DNA of 64,000 nucleotides, taken from NCBI RefSeq assembly GCF_024498355.1, contig NZ_CP101833.1:3329001-3393000 (forward strand). The letters are read 5' to 3'. Origin of the DNA: Bacillus pumilus (GTDB taxonomy: Bacteria; Bacillota; Bacilli; Bacillales; Bacillaceae). The position numbers and the translations under genes are program-made. Below, piece after piece: positions 48,574 through 56,521 of this stretch (its first letter is position 1; each line of letters starts with the position of its first letter). A model generated the notes under the pieces. That model ran no database searches. It had not been told where the DNA came from and saw only the letters and a list, made by a program, of their open reading frames with translations.

Positions 48574-48611
48574 GTTTCTCCCTCCCTAATTCACATACGA
48601 TGTACACATAA

Positions 48612-48634
48612 AGAAAGCGCGCTCGGAGCGCGCC
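48612..48634 (-). terminator. Intercistronic hairpin (attenuator) in the amino acid ABC operon
   Basis: GCGCGCTC (48617-48624) and GAGCGCGC (48626-48633), followed by TTTCTTT on the minus strand. It would let the binding protein be made in excess over the membrane parts. Confidence 0.75.
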
Positions 48635-48643
48635 TCGCTTGTG

Positions 48644-49408
48644 TTATGACTTCAAATATTTATCAATGATTTTGTCATATTCACCGTTTTTCTTTAGGTT
48701 CTCTAGGCCTTTATTGATTTTCTTCAGTAAGTCTTGGTTTTTCCCCTTCATCACAGAGATACCGTATTGGTCCCCATTCAAACGGTCTCCAACTGTTTTC
48801 AATTTTAAATCTTGTTGGGCGATCGCATACGTAATGACAGGATAATCCTCGATCAATGCATCTGCATTTCCATTCGATACTTCTTGGAACATAGATGGAC
48901 TGTCATTAAATTGAACAACTTCATACCCATATTTATCTGCGTTATCTGATGCAAATTTTGCTCCTGTTGTCCCATTTTTAACAGCTAGCTTTTTCCCCTT
49001 TAAATCATCAATTGATTTGATGCTGCTGTCCTTTTTCACGACAACTGTCAGTCCAGCGTCGAAATATGGATCTGAGAAATCTACTTTCTTTTTACGCTCA
49101 TCTGTAATACTCATCCCGCCCATTCCCACATCAAGCTGACCTGCTTGCATCGCTGGAATGATCCCTGAGAAGTCCATTGCTTCAAGCTTCACTTTGAAAT
49201 CTTGGTCCTTTGCAATCGCGTTAATTAAATCAACGTCTATTCCTTCATATTTACCGCCCTTTTCAAATTCAAATGGCGGATATGTTGTATCTATCCCAAT
49301 TTTATATGTGCCTTTGCCTTCTCCCGAACCGCTGTCCGATTTCGATCCACAGGCTGCCATGACAAGCACAACAATTAGTCCCATGATCAGTAACATCGAT
49401 TTCTTCAT
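48644..49408 (-). CDS. Polar amino acid ABC importer, solute-binding lipoprotein
   Basis: 254 aa. A lipoprotein signal ends in LVVLVMAAC, lipidating Cys20. The SBP family 3 signature GIDVDLINAIAKD is clear, along with FDAGLTVVVKKDS and the closing YDKIIDKYLKS. First gene of the importer; no operator was recognised upstream. Confidence 0.95.
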   Translation of the reverse strand: MKKSMLLIMGLIVVLVMAACGSKSDSGSGEGKGTYKIGIDTTYPPFEFEKGGKYEGIDVDLINAIAKDQDFKVKLEAMDFSGIIPAMQAGQLDVGMGGMSITDERKKKVDFSDPYFDAGLTVVVKKDSSIKSIDDLKGKKLAVKNGTTGAKFASDNADKYGYEVVQFNDSPSMFQEVSNGNADALIEDYPVITYAIAQQDLKLKTVGDRLNGDQYGISVMKGKNQDLLKKINKGLENLKKNGEYDKIIDKYLKS

Positions 49409-49751
49409 AAAACACGACCCCCTATTGTCAGTTTTGTCTAAATATTCGCAATAACAATATTACTATACCACGCTAAATCTATGGTGTGTGATGTTTTTTA
49501 TCAATACCAAAGATCTATACAATTCTAGATCAATAGTCTCTTTAAATTTTACTTTTTTGCGAATAACTCATTTTATTCTGAAAGAAGAGGGATTCACAAT
49601 CATGATGTAAGATAATCTCACGTAAAAATGAGTCTGCACCTTGAAAATCGCCGTTTCTTTCTCTTCTACGAAAAAACACTCATCGACCGCCATTCTCTCT
49701 CTATTGATATTGCAATATATTTTTTCAAAAACCCTCTATTTACCTAAAAAA
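49409..49751. other. AT-rich intergenic region upstream of the amino acid importer
   Basis: About 340 bases between divergent genes. A TATAGT element on the minus strand near 49462-49467 could be a -10, without a clear -35. TTATTCGCAAAA and TTATTGCGAATA (minus strand) are a degenerate repeat. Nothing else seen. Confidence 0.4.
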
Positions 49752-49766
49752 ATGTAAGCGTATACA
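49752..49766 (+). promoter_or_regulatory. CcpA (cre) site upstream of rap
   Basis: ATGTAAGCGTATACA fits WTGNAANCGNWNNCW at all fixed positions. It lies 58 bases before the rap -35 element, a position where CcpA often activates, and about 345 bases from the amino acid importer. Confidence 0.6.
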
Positions 49767-49824
49767 AAATCCTTGGAATCCCTTTATTTTTCACTATTGG
49801 TTGAATTTACATCAAAAAACATGT

Positions 49825-49853
49825 TTTACAATTCGCGAGAGAGCGCTTAAAAT
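49825..49853 (+). promoter_or_regulatory. Sigma-A promoter for rap
   Basis: TTTACA (49825-49830), 17 bases, TAAAAT (49848-49853). No clear ComA box was seen beside it. Confidence 0.7.
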
Positions 49854-49936
49854 ATAAGAAGATACTTAATATGGAAAGTTGATTCAAATGACCGGAAATC
49901 GAAATAGACGGATAGATGAAGAAAGGAGGATATGAG

Positions 49937-51022
49937 TTGGAAGAAACTAGGGTTTTGTCGTCCGTTGATGTAGCGAATATGCTAAATGACTGGTATGTCA
50001 TGATGAAAAAAAGAGAGATACAAGAAGCGATACAGCTAAAAGAAGACATTCTTCAAGCGTTTGATCGAATGGAAGAGAATCAAGACGTCTTACTTTACTA
50101 TCAATTACTAGAATACCGATTTAAGGATCTCATCGAAGATACAGCTTCGTTAGATCATAGTCTTTTTGTTGATGAAAATGCGATCCGTACGGATGATATG
50201 CTCAGCTACTATTTCTATTTCTTTAAAGGCATGTATGAAATGCGCAGAGGGAATCAAGATACGGCATTTCATCATTTAAAATTGGCCGAGGAAAAATTAG
50301 ACCTCGTGCACGATGACATTGAAAAAGCAGAATTTCATTATAAAACTGGATGCCTATACTATAATATTAGGTCCACGCTTCTCTCCATACACCACTTAAA
50401 GATGGCTTCATCTATTTACGACGCAGATCCATGTTATGTGAAAAAATCAATCAGCTGTCAAATGATGCTTGCTTTGAATTATGCTGATCAATCGAAATAT
50501 GATGAGGCAGTGACGTTGTTTGAAGAAGTGATTCATTCACTAGAACAGATGGAAGACCCAGACTTACTTGGTCACGCGTATTGCAATGCAGCCTTTATTA
50601 AAAGTTTAAGAAATGAATACAGTGAAGCTGTACCGCTCCTAGAAAAAGCTTTATTCATTGAGACATTCGAAACTTCTTCTCCAGGCGGCTATTTACTTGC
50701 CATGTATGCCTACACAAAAGCACTATTTAAGCTGAAAAAGCCTGGTTTGTTCCACTATTACGTACAGCTTTCACTTCAAAAAGCAGAAAATTTAAAACAA
50801 CGAAACATTTCACTTAAATTATCCATTTTAGAAACACTCATGCTTCAGCCAGACAACATGATCGAGCAAATCATGTCTTATTGTGATCAATTAGAATCAA
50901 TGAATTTCCTTGTCGATCTTGAAGCCATCTGTCAGGATGTAGCAGCTTACTTAACGGATAATGGGCTTCATGAAGAATCCACTTATTTTTGGAACAAGGC
51001 GTTGTCCTTAAAAACTTGTTAA
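49937..51022 (+). CDS. rap: Rap-family response-regulator aspartate phosphatase
   Basis: 361 aa from TTG 49937, 7 bases after AAAGGAGG; an ATG at 49916 in the same frame precedes the ribosome site. An N-terminal three-helix bundle (VDVANMLNDWYVMMKKREIQ) is followed by tetratricopeptide-like repeats from about residue 95. Rap proteins dephosphorylate Spo0F or sequester ComA-type regulators and are inhibited by Phr peptides. Which Rap subtype this is cannot be told. A phr gene starts 17 bases later. Confidence 0.92.
   Translation: MEETRVLSSVDVANMLNDWYVMMKKREIQEAIQLKEDILQAFDRMEENQDVLLYYQLLEYRFKDLIEDTASLDHSLFVDENAIRTDDMLSYYFYFFKGMYEMRRGNQDTAFHHLKLAEEKLDLVHDDIEKAEFHYKTGCLYYNIRSTLLSIHHLKMASSIYDADPCYVKKSISCQMMLALNYADQSKYDEAVTLFEEVIHSLEQMEDPDLLGHAYCNAAFIKSLRNEYSEAVPLLEKALFIETFETSSPGGYLLAMYAYTKALFKLKKPGLFHYYVQLSLQKAENLKQRNISLKLSILETLMLQPDNMIEQIMSYCDQLESMNFLVDLEAICQDVAAYLTDNGLHEESTYFWNKALSLKTC
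50953..50978 (+). promoter_or_regulatory. Possible sigma-H promoter for phr inside rap
   Basis: AACGGATAA, 10 bases, GAAGAAT approximates the sigma-H pattern RNAGGAWWW-N(11-12)-RNNGAAT with one mismatch and short spacing. Several phr genes have a sigma-H promoter at this place. Confidence 0.3.
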
Positions 51023-51038
51023 GAATATGGAGTGATGT

Positions 51039-51191
51039 ATGATGAAGAAATGGCTCATCACAAGTGCGATTTTTACGCTCTTGATAACAGGTATTTTCAT
51101 TGGAACTTCTAGCCAAAAAGACAGCCAATCTGCACAATCTCAAGACAAGAGTACGATCATTCAAAAGAGAGATCGCGGAACCAACCCTTAA
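51039..51191 (+). CDS. phr: Phr signalling-peptide precursor
   Basis: 50 aa from ATG 51039 with GGAG 6 bases upstream; short enough to be missed. A signal peptide (MMKKWLITSAIFTLLITG) precedes a hydrophilic region rich in Gln and Ser. The C-terminus is KRDRGTNP. The usual Phr pentapeptide has a basic second residue and is C-terminal. DRGTN fits that pattern but is followed by Pro, so the mature peptide may be DRGTN, DRGTNP or RGTNP. It should inhibit the Rap encoded next to it. Confidence 0.9.
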   Translation: MMKKWLITSAIFTLLITGIFIGTSSQKDSQSAQSQDKSTIIQKRDRGTNP

Positions 51192-51199
51192 TATGGAAG

Positions 51200-51334
51200 C
51201 CTTTGTCTTCTTTTCAGCGTGATAGAAAACCTTTGCAGTCTAGGAAGGACGAGTACCGGAGCGGAGCGAATTTGAGATTCGTGAGCACCAGCACGCAGGA
51301 CTGACACAGAATGCGAGGGTTTGTCTACACGCTG
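51200..51334 (+). repeat. Dispersed element, copy 3, lacking the left hairpin
   Basis: Matches the other copies from CCTTTGTCTTC to CACGCTG (51328-51334), with the first hairpin arm missing. It starts 9 bases after the phr stop. There is no duplicated hairpin on the left; only the right-hand terminator exists. Confidence 0.88.
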
Positions 51335-51365
51335 AGAGTAGCTGTCAAAAACAGCTACTCTTTTT
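51335..51365. terminator. Terminator shared by phr and ywaC
   Basis: AGAGTAGCTGT (51335-51345) pairs with ACAGCTACTCT (51351-51361), followed by TTTT. Confidence 0.85.
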
Positions 51366-51370
51366 ATCTG

Positions 51371-52003
51371 CTAATCAATTTCTCGTTTGATATTTTGCAT
51401 TTTTTCATCTAAGTAATGGGCGATATCTGCCGCTTCCTTCAGTTCATCGGTGAGCTGATGAGGGACATCGTTTTGCAGTTTATAATAGATTTTATGTTCA
51501 AGACTCGCCCAGAAATCCATCGCAATGGTCCGAACCTGAATCTCGACCTTCACATGCTCCACACGATTCGTTAAGTAGACAGGAATCTCAACAATTAAAT
51601 GAAGACTTCTGTAGCCGTTTGGCTTTGGATGTTGAATGTAATCCTTCACTTCAAGGATCTTTAAATCTTCTCTTTGCCTCAATACATCAATAACGTTATA
51701 GATATCCTGAATAAAGGAGCAGATGATGCGTACTCCAGCGATATCATGAATATGCTCCTTTGCACATTGTGTAGTGATGTCGCATCCCTTTCTTGCTAGC
51801 TTATTTACGATGCTTTCAAAGGATTTGATCCGTGATTTTGTATGCTCTATTGGGTTATGTCCATGGATTAAATTATATTCCTGACTAATTATTGAAAACT
51901 TTGTATCCATTTCATCTAACGCAAATTTATATACTAATAATTCATTTTTCCAGTCTTCCATGACACTTTTCAAATCTTCTACATGAGTTGCTGACATATT
52001 CAT
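51371..52003 (-). CDS. ywaC: Small alarmone (p)ppGpp synthetase YwaC (RelP/SAS2)
   Basis: 210 aa from ATG 52003, matching the length and start of B. subtilis YwaC; ATG 52015 overlaps the ribosome site. The synthetase domain has HIHDIAGVRIICSFIQDIYN, the catalytic region KPNGYRSLHLIVEIP and VEIQVRTIAMDFWASLEHK. It makes (p)ppGpp from GTP or GDP and ATP and has no hydrolase domain. An extracytoplasmic-stress promoter lies upstream, as for ywaC in B. subtilis. Confidence 0.95.
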   Translation of the reverse strand: MNMSATHVEDLKSVMEDWKNELLVYKFALDEMDTKFSIISQEYNLIHGHNPIEHTKSRIKSFESIVNKLARKGCDITTQCAKEHIHDIAGVRIICSFIQDIYNVIDVLRQREDLKILEVKDYIQHPKPNGYRSLHLIVEIPVYLTNRVEHVKVEIQVRTIAMDFWASLEHKIYYKLQNDVPHQLTDELKEAADIAHYLDEKMQNIKREID

Positions 52004-52057
52004 TCTATTTGTCATCTCCTTTTGGCAAACGGCGGTTACACCGCTTTCCGTTTACTA

Positions 52058-52084
52058 GACGGAGAGAGGACTCGAATGGTTTTA
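52058..52084 (-). promoter_or_regulatory. ECF (sigma-M/sigma-W type) promoter for ywaC
   Basis: On the minus strand TAAAAC (52084-52079), 17 bases, CGTC (52061-52058). This is close to the ECF consensus TGAAAC-N16/17-CGTC, and links alarmone synthesis to cell-envelope stress. Confidence 0.75.
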
Positions 52085-52096
52085 AAAAAATACGTC

Positions 52097-53110
52097 TTAG
52101 CTACGCTGCTTGTAATACGTCAGCGCCAGCGCAAGTGCAAGCACCGATCCTTTCACAATGTCCATCGCATAGTAAGGGACAGACATCATCACAAGTCCAT
52201 TTTGTAAAATACCGATGAGCACAGCACCAATAAAAGTGCCAAATGCGTTTGGCTTACCTGCTCCCATGACAGAAAAGCCGATAAAGGCAGCCGCTACTCC
52301 ATCCATTAAATAAGGCGCTCCAGCATTAATTTCTGCTGTCATCACCCTTGACGCCAGTACAATACCACCTATCGCTGCAAATAAAGCAGAGAGAAGATAT
52401 GCTGCGATTTTGTATTTGTTCACATGAATGCCAGACAATCGAGCCGCTTCCTTATTCCCACCGATGATGTACATCAATCGGCCATGCTTTGTGTAGGTCA
52501 TGAAAACATGTGCAAATAGCACGATGGCTGCCATAATCAGAATGATATATGGCACCTGTCCGATTTTACTGAAAAAGGCGGGGATGGTACCAGTCGAGAA
52601 AGTACCATCAGGCAGCACCATATTTTCAGAAATGGTCGCACCTTTCGTATAGGTTTGTGCCAGCCCTTGAATGATAAACATCATGGCTAATGTCATAAGC
52701 ATATCTGGAATCTTCATTTTGACAATCATCCATGCATTCAGTAAACCAACAATAATAGAAGCCGCTAGCGCAGAGAGGATCGCAATCAGTGGATTTTGCG
52801 AGAACCATACAAACATAGAGATTACAATCGCATTCGATAACGTAGCGACTGAGCCTACTGATAAATCAAAGCCATTCACTGCCAATGATATCGTTAAGCC
52901 CACCGCAATGATGGTGACAATTGAGATAGATCGTAAAATGTTGATGATATTCCCTGATTGCAAAAACGCTGGATTCGCTGCCGCAAATACCACGATCAAA
53001 ACGACAATCGTTAAGATAGTGCCGTATTGATAAAAGAAATCAAACAGGTGAAATGATGGCCGCTGTTTTTTCATTTGCTGCACAGGGGCTGAAATTTGTC
53101 GTTCGCTCAT
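52097..53110 (-). CDS. Ribose-type ABC importer, permease (RbsC-like)
   Basis: 337 aa with about nine helices. Family markers: VGLTISLAVNGFDLSVGSVATL and GGNKEAARLSGIHVNKYKI. It overlaps the ATPase gene by 4 bases. It is the third gene of an operon led by a SAM-I riboswitch, so the cargo is probably linked to methionine or methylthioribose metabolism rather than ribose. Confidence 0.92.
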   Translation of the reverse strand: MSERQISAPVQQMKKQRPSFHLFDFFYQYGTILTIVVLIVVFAAANPAFLQSGNIINILRSISIVTIIAVGLTISLAVNGFDLSVGSVATLSNAIVISMFVWFSQNPLIAILSALAASIIVGLLNAWMIVKMKIPDMLMTLAMMFIIQGLAQTYTKGATISENMVLPDGTFSTGTIPAFFSKIGQVPYIILIMAAIVLFAHVFMTYTKHGRLMYIIGGNKEAARLSGIHVNKYKIAAYLLSALFAAIGGIVLASRVMTAEINAGAPYLMDGVAAAFIGFSVMGAGKPNAFGTFIGAVLIGILQNGLVMMSVPYYAMDIVKGSVLALALALTYYKQRS

Positions 53111-54603
53111 GATTGTCCTCCTGTTGAATGATATAAAAGCTCTTCTTCTGTCGTTGGTGCGGTCATTTCCCGGGCAATGCTGCCATCATATAGCACGTAT
53201 ACTCGATCTGCGATGCCCGCAATTTCCGCCAGCTCACTTGACGCATAAATCACGGACTTTCCCCGGGCGGCAAGTTCTGCAATAAGAGAGAAAATGTCTT
53301 TTTTCGCTCCAACGTCTACGCCTTTGGTTGGTTCATCAAAGAGATACACATCCGCCTCAGCTAGCAGCCATTTTCCAATGGCAATCTTCTGCTGATTTCC
53401 ACCAGATAAATGCTTTACCTTCGCCTCAAGAGAAGGCGTTTTGACGCCAAGCCGTTTGACGATTTCACCTGCTGCCTGCTTTTCCTTAGGACGATGTAAG
53501 AAGCTGAGCACCCGTGAGAATGAGCGAAGACTTGCAGCTGTTAAGTTCCATCCCACGGTCTCTTCCGTTAGAATCCCTTCTTTTCTCCGCTCCTCGGGAA
53601 CAAGTGCCAAGCCGGCTCTCACGGCTTGATGAGGCGATTTGATTTGAATGGTTTTACCATGAAGCTGCACAGTGCCCGCCTTCTTTTCTGAGGCGCCGAA
53701 AAGGACTTTGCACAACTCTGTTTTACCAGCACCGACAAGTCCTGCAATCCCGAGAATTTCTCCCTTTTTCACATGAAGATGAATGTTGCTTAATTTATGC
53801 TGGTCGTATAACTGTTTCACTTCAAGCACAATAGGTGCATCCTTCAAAGGTGTACGGGGCGGGAATTGCTCCTCTAATGGCGCGCCTAGCATTTCCTCAA
53901 TGATCTGCTGGGGATTGGTGTCTTTGACGAGGTGTGCCGCCACATCGGTTCCATTTCGCATCACAGTCAGCTCATCACAGATGTTGAAAATTTCGGGCAT
54001 GCGATGGGAGATAAAAACGATGCCCGTTCCATTCTTTTTCAGCTGATCAATCATTGAGAATAACTTGCTTGTTTCCGCATGACTAAGCGGAGCGGTTGGT
54101 TCATCTAAAATTAAAATGCTGCATTTGATCGAAACGGCCTTGGCAATGAGCACCATCTGTTTTTCTGCAAGTGTCAGATCACTCACAAGACGTTTTGTGG
54201 AGATGTCGATGTCCATCTCTTTTAATAGTTGAGCCGCCTTGCGATGAAGCTCTTTCCAGCGGACAAATGATTTTTTCTCAATCTCATGCATCATCATGTT
54301 CTCACCAACACTTAGATAGGGAACAAGAGCCGTATCCAATTCTTGATGGACCGTCTGCACACCGTATGAGGCCGCTTCCTTTGGTGTTTGAATCGATGCA
54401 GCCTTGCCATTGATGTGGATGGTTCCTTCAAAATGCGAATGAACGCCAGAAAGAACTTTCATTAACGTTGACTTCCCAGCACCATTCGCTCCAATCAGCG
54501 CATGGACCGTGCCTTTTTTTAATGTGAAATTCACTTGATCCAGCGCTTTAACCCCAGGGAATTCAATCGAAATGTTCTTCATACAAACAAGCGGCGAAGT
54601 CAT
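53107..54603 (-). CDS. Ribose-type ABC importer, tandem ATPase (RbsA/MglA-like)
   Basis: 498 aa with two ATP-binding cassettes. The first has Walker A GANGAGKSTLMK and Walker B ILILDEPTAPLS. The second has a GLVGAGKTEL loop, LSGGNQQKIAIGKWL and VYLFDEPTKGVDVGAK. In the first domain no classic LSGGQ signature is seen (SDLTLAEKQMVLIAKA in its place), a common feature of this class. It lies 72 bases after the binding-protein gene. Confidence 0.94.
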   Translation of the reverse strand: MTSPLVCMKNISIEFPGVKALDQVNFTLKKGTVHALIGANGAGKSTLMKVLSGVHSHFEGTIHINGKAASIQTPKEAASYGVQTVHQELDTALVPYLSVGENMMMHEIEKKSFVRWKELHRKAAQLLKEMDIDISTKRLVSDLTLAEKQMVLIAKAVSIKCSILILDEPTAPLSHAETSKLFSMIDQLKKNGTGIVFISHRMPEIFNICDELTVMRNGTDVAAHLVKDTNPQQIIEEMLGAPLEEQFPPRTPLKDAPIVLEVKQLYDQHKLSNIHLHVKKGEILGIAGLVGAGKTELCKVLFGASEKKAGTVQLHGKTIQIKSPHQAVRAGLALVPEERRKEGILTEETVGWNLTAASLRSFSRVLSFLHRPKEKQAAGEIVKRLGVKTPSLEAKVKHLSGGNQQKIAIGKWLLAEADVYLFDEPTKGVDVGAKKDIFSLIAELAARGKSVIYASSELAEIAGIADRVYVLYDGSIAREMTAPTTEEELLYHSTGGQS

Positions 54604-54675
54604 AGGTGTCCTCCTTGTCTATTGATCGGCATTTGAAAAACGAAACACCCTCTATGGAAAGAGAGTGTACGTTGT

Positions 54676-55794
54676 TTATTTTGCATAATGTTTCTTCAAG
54701 GTCTTCATCCAATCTTCTTCAAAAGCAGTAGATGAACCGAACCCCTTTACTTCTTCCGCAAGATTGACCATATTGATGGCCTTGCCTGCTTGTTGAAGCT
54801 GCTTTTGTGAAATGAGAGAGGCCTCAAGGTCATAGGAAGATGGTGTTTTCTCTCCAGCTATTTTCTTCGCAAGAATTCTCACGTCAACAGCGCCGATGAG
54901 CTTCGGATCAACCGCTGCTGTGTACTTCCATGGACTTTCTTTCGCTGTCATTTCTTGAAGATCAGCATTTGACACATCAATCCCGTAAATCTTCACTTCT
55001 GTTCTTCCTGCTTCCTTTAGCGCTCTTGCTGCGCCAATGGCAAAGGCATCCCACGTGGCAAAAATAGCGTCAAGTTTACCCTTTGGATATTTATTCAGCA
55101 TGGCTGCTACTGCATTTTGCGTTTGAACAGACGTATCAGAGGAAGCAATGCCAAAGCGGTCAAGTTCCTTGATCCCTTTGTGTTGGTTGAGCGTTTCTTG
55201 ATAGACCTTGTTTCGTCTCACCATTGGCGGGAACCCATCTACCCAGAGGTATGCAATATTTGCTTTTCCTTTAAAATCAGATACGAGTGCGTCTAATGAT
55301 TTTTTCGCTAATTGTTCGTCATCTTGAGACGTCACTGTGACCCCTTTGATGTCCTTCAGCTTAGGATTCGAATCAAACGCTACGACTGGAATGCCCTTCG
55401 CTGTGATCTTTTTCACGTCAGCGACGGTCGCCTCGTCGTCCCCATGAGAGATGATAAAGCCATCATAATTTTCTTCCAGCGCCTGAGAGATCGCATCATG
55501 GAATTTCGCTGTATTTCCATTTGCGGTGTAGACATCTACCGTAAAGCCAAGCGCTTCACCTTCTGCCTTCGTCCCAGCTAAAAACTGCGCTGTATGATCA
55601 TCTCCTCCGATTTTACGGATGACTTTAATTTTTGCTCCCTGTCCCTTTGCAAATCGCTTCGGTACATTGTCAAAGGAGACCTTTTCGTTCGCATTTGCCT
55701 TTGAGCCTGCACTTGATCCAGTGCCGCAGCCCGTTAATAGGATCGTCAATACCATTAATAATATAAGACATGATGTAAAATGCTTACGCTTCAT
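54676..55794 (-). CDS. Ribose-type ABC importer, solute-binding lipoprotein
   Basis: 372 aa. The lipoprotein signal ends in LTILLTGC, lipidating Cys23. Periplasmic-binding fold type I: ALEENYDGFIISHGDDEATV, GIPVVAFDSNP and IFATWDAFAIGAARALKEAG. First gene of the SAM-riboswitch-controlled operon. A short A+T hairpin (54651-54668) may reduce read-through. Ligand unknown; a methylthio-sugar or similar is the best guess from regulation. Confidence 0.92.
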   Translation of the reverse strand: MKRKHFTSCLILLMVLTILLTGCGTGSSAGSKANANEKVSFDNVPKRFAKGQGAKIKVIRKIGGDDHTAQFLAGTKAEGEALGFTVDVYTANGNTAKFHDAISQALEENYDGFIISHGDDEATVADVKKITAKGIPVVAFDSNPKLKDIKGVTVTSQDDEQLAKKSLDALVSDFKGKANIAYLWVDGFPPMVRRNKVYQETLNQHKGIKELDRFGIASSDTSVQTQNAVAAMLNKYPKGKLDAIFATWDAFAIGAARALKEAGRTEVKIYGIDVSNADLQEMTAKESPWKYTAAVDPKLIGAVDVRILAKKIAGEKTPSSYDLEASLISQKQLQQAGKAINMVNLAEEVKGFGSSTAFEEDWMKTLKKHYAK

Positions 55795-55891
55795 TGCTGT
55801 TCCTCCTCAAGTTGTTTTTATTTTCCACATCGGAAAACTAGGTAAAACAGTGGGAAAACGCCAGTAAACTGTTCTTTCATTTGAAAAAGAG

Positions 55892-56075
55892 ACGAAAAAA
55901 AGCCTCTCCTGGAAGAGAGGCTTGATCACCGTTGCATGAAACATGTATCGGGAAATCTTCCTCTCTTATCTGTCAAAGCTGTAACAGCTTTGCAGGAATT
56001 AGCACCAATTTCTATAGTAGAAACGGTTGCCGGGCGTCATAGGGCCAGTCCCTCTGCCTCTCTTGATAAGAGATC
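55892..56075 (-). promoter_or_regulatory. SAM-I riboswitch (S box) with terminator
   Basis: On the minus strand the aptamer runs from about 56075 to 55960. Hallmarks in order are GAGAGGCAGAGGGACTGGCCC, shortened here to GAGGGACTGGCCC, then GCCCGGCAACC, GGTGCTAATTCC and the closing strand GATAAGAGAGG. The terminator arms lie at about 55900-55923 (AGCCTCTC / GAGAGGCT plus U-run). The 3' strand of P1 (AAGAGAGG) can pair with the terminator's 5' arm (CCTCTCTT). So SAM binding should stop transcription of the importer. Confidence 0.95.
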
Positions 56076-56111
56076 CGTTATGAAATTTGTTTTCGTTGAA
56101 ATGTCTTCTTT

Positions 56112-56140
56112 ACTTTAATGTGATGTAACATCAATGTCAA
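56112..56140 (-). promoter_or_regulatory. Sigma-A promoter for the riboswitch operon
   Basis: TTGACA (56140-56135), 17 bases, TAAAGT (56117-56112) on the minus strand, placing the start about 30 bases before the aptamer. Confidence 0.85.
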
Positions 56141-56169
56141 TGACTTTTTTGAAAATTCCTAAAATATCA

Positions 56170-56490
56170 TCAGCTTCCGATGATTTTCTTAGCAGGTGAT
56201 GATTTCTTGAGACGAAAATCATATTTTTTCTCATTCACAAATTGTGGATTGAGATGTGCTGATCCTTTATCTTGACCGCTTTTAGAGCGGTACGTTTTGT
56301 AGCCTTCCATCCATTTCCCGCGCCATACCCACTGTGATGACTTCGCACCTTTTCGGTCGTCATACACGTTCTTCTGGAAGGTATTCTGTTGATTCACTCC
56401 ATAAAGATTCACGACTAAGTAATGCGAGGCACTCGCTGTCATGATATTATTCGCGATTCGATTGTTCACGGCTTGATATTGCATTAACAA
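56170..56490 (-). pseudogene. C-terminal remnant of a right-handed beta-helix protein
   Basis: 106 codons encode only the end of what looks like a parallel beta-helix (pectate-lyase-like) protein: ANNIMTASASHYLVVNLYGV and a closing LNPQFVNEKKYDFRLKKSSP. The N-terminal repeats and a signal peptide are missing. The open frame continues to the right antisense to the next gene, so the junction lies near 56460-56500. It marks the left end of the rearranged region. Confidence 0.65.
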
Positions 56491-56521
56491 TTGACCGCCT
56501 TCTAAGCCGGCTGTATAACTT

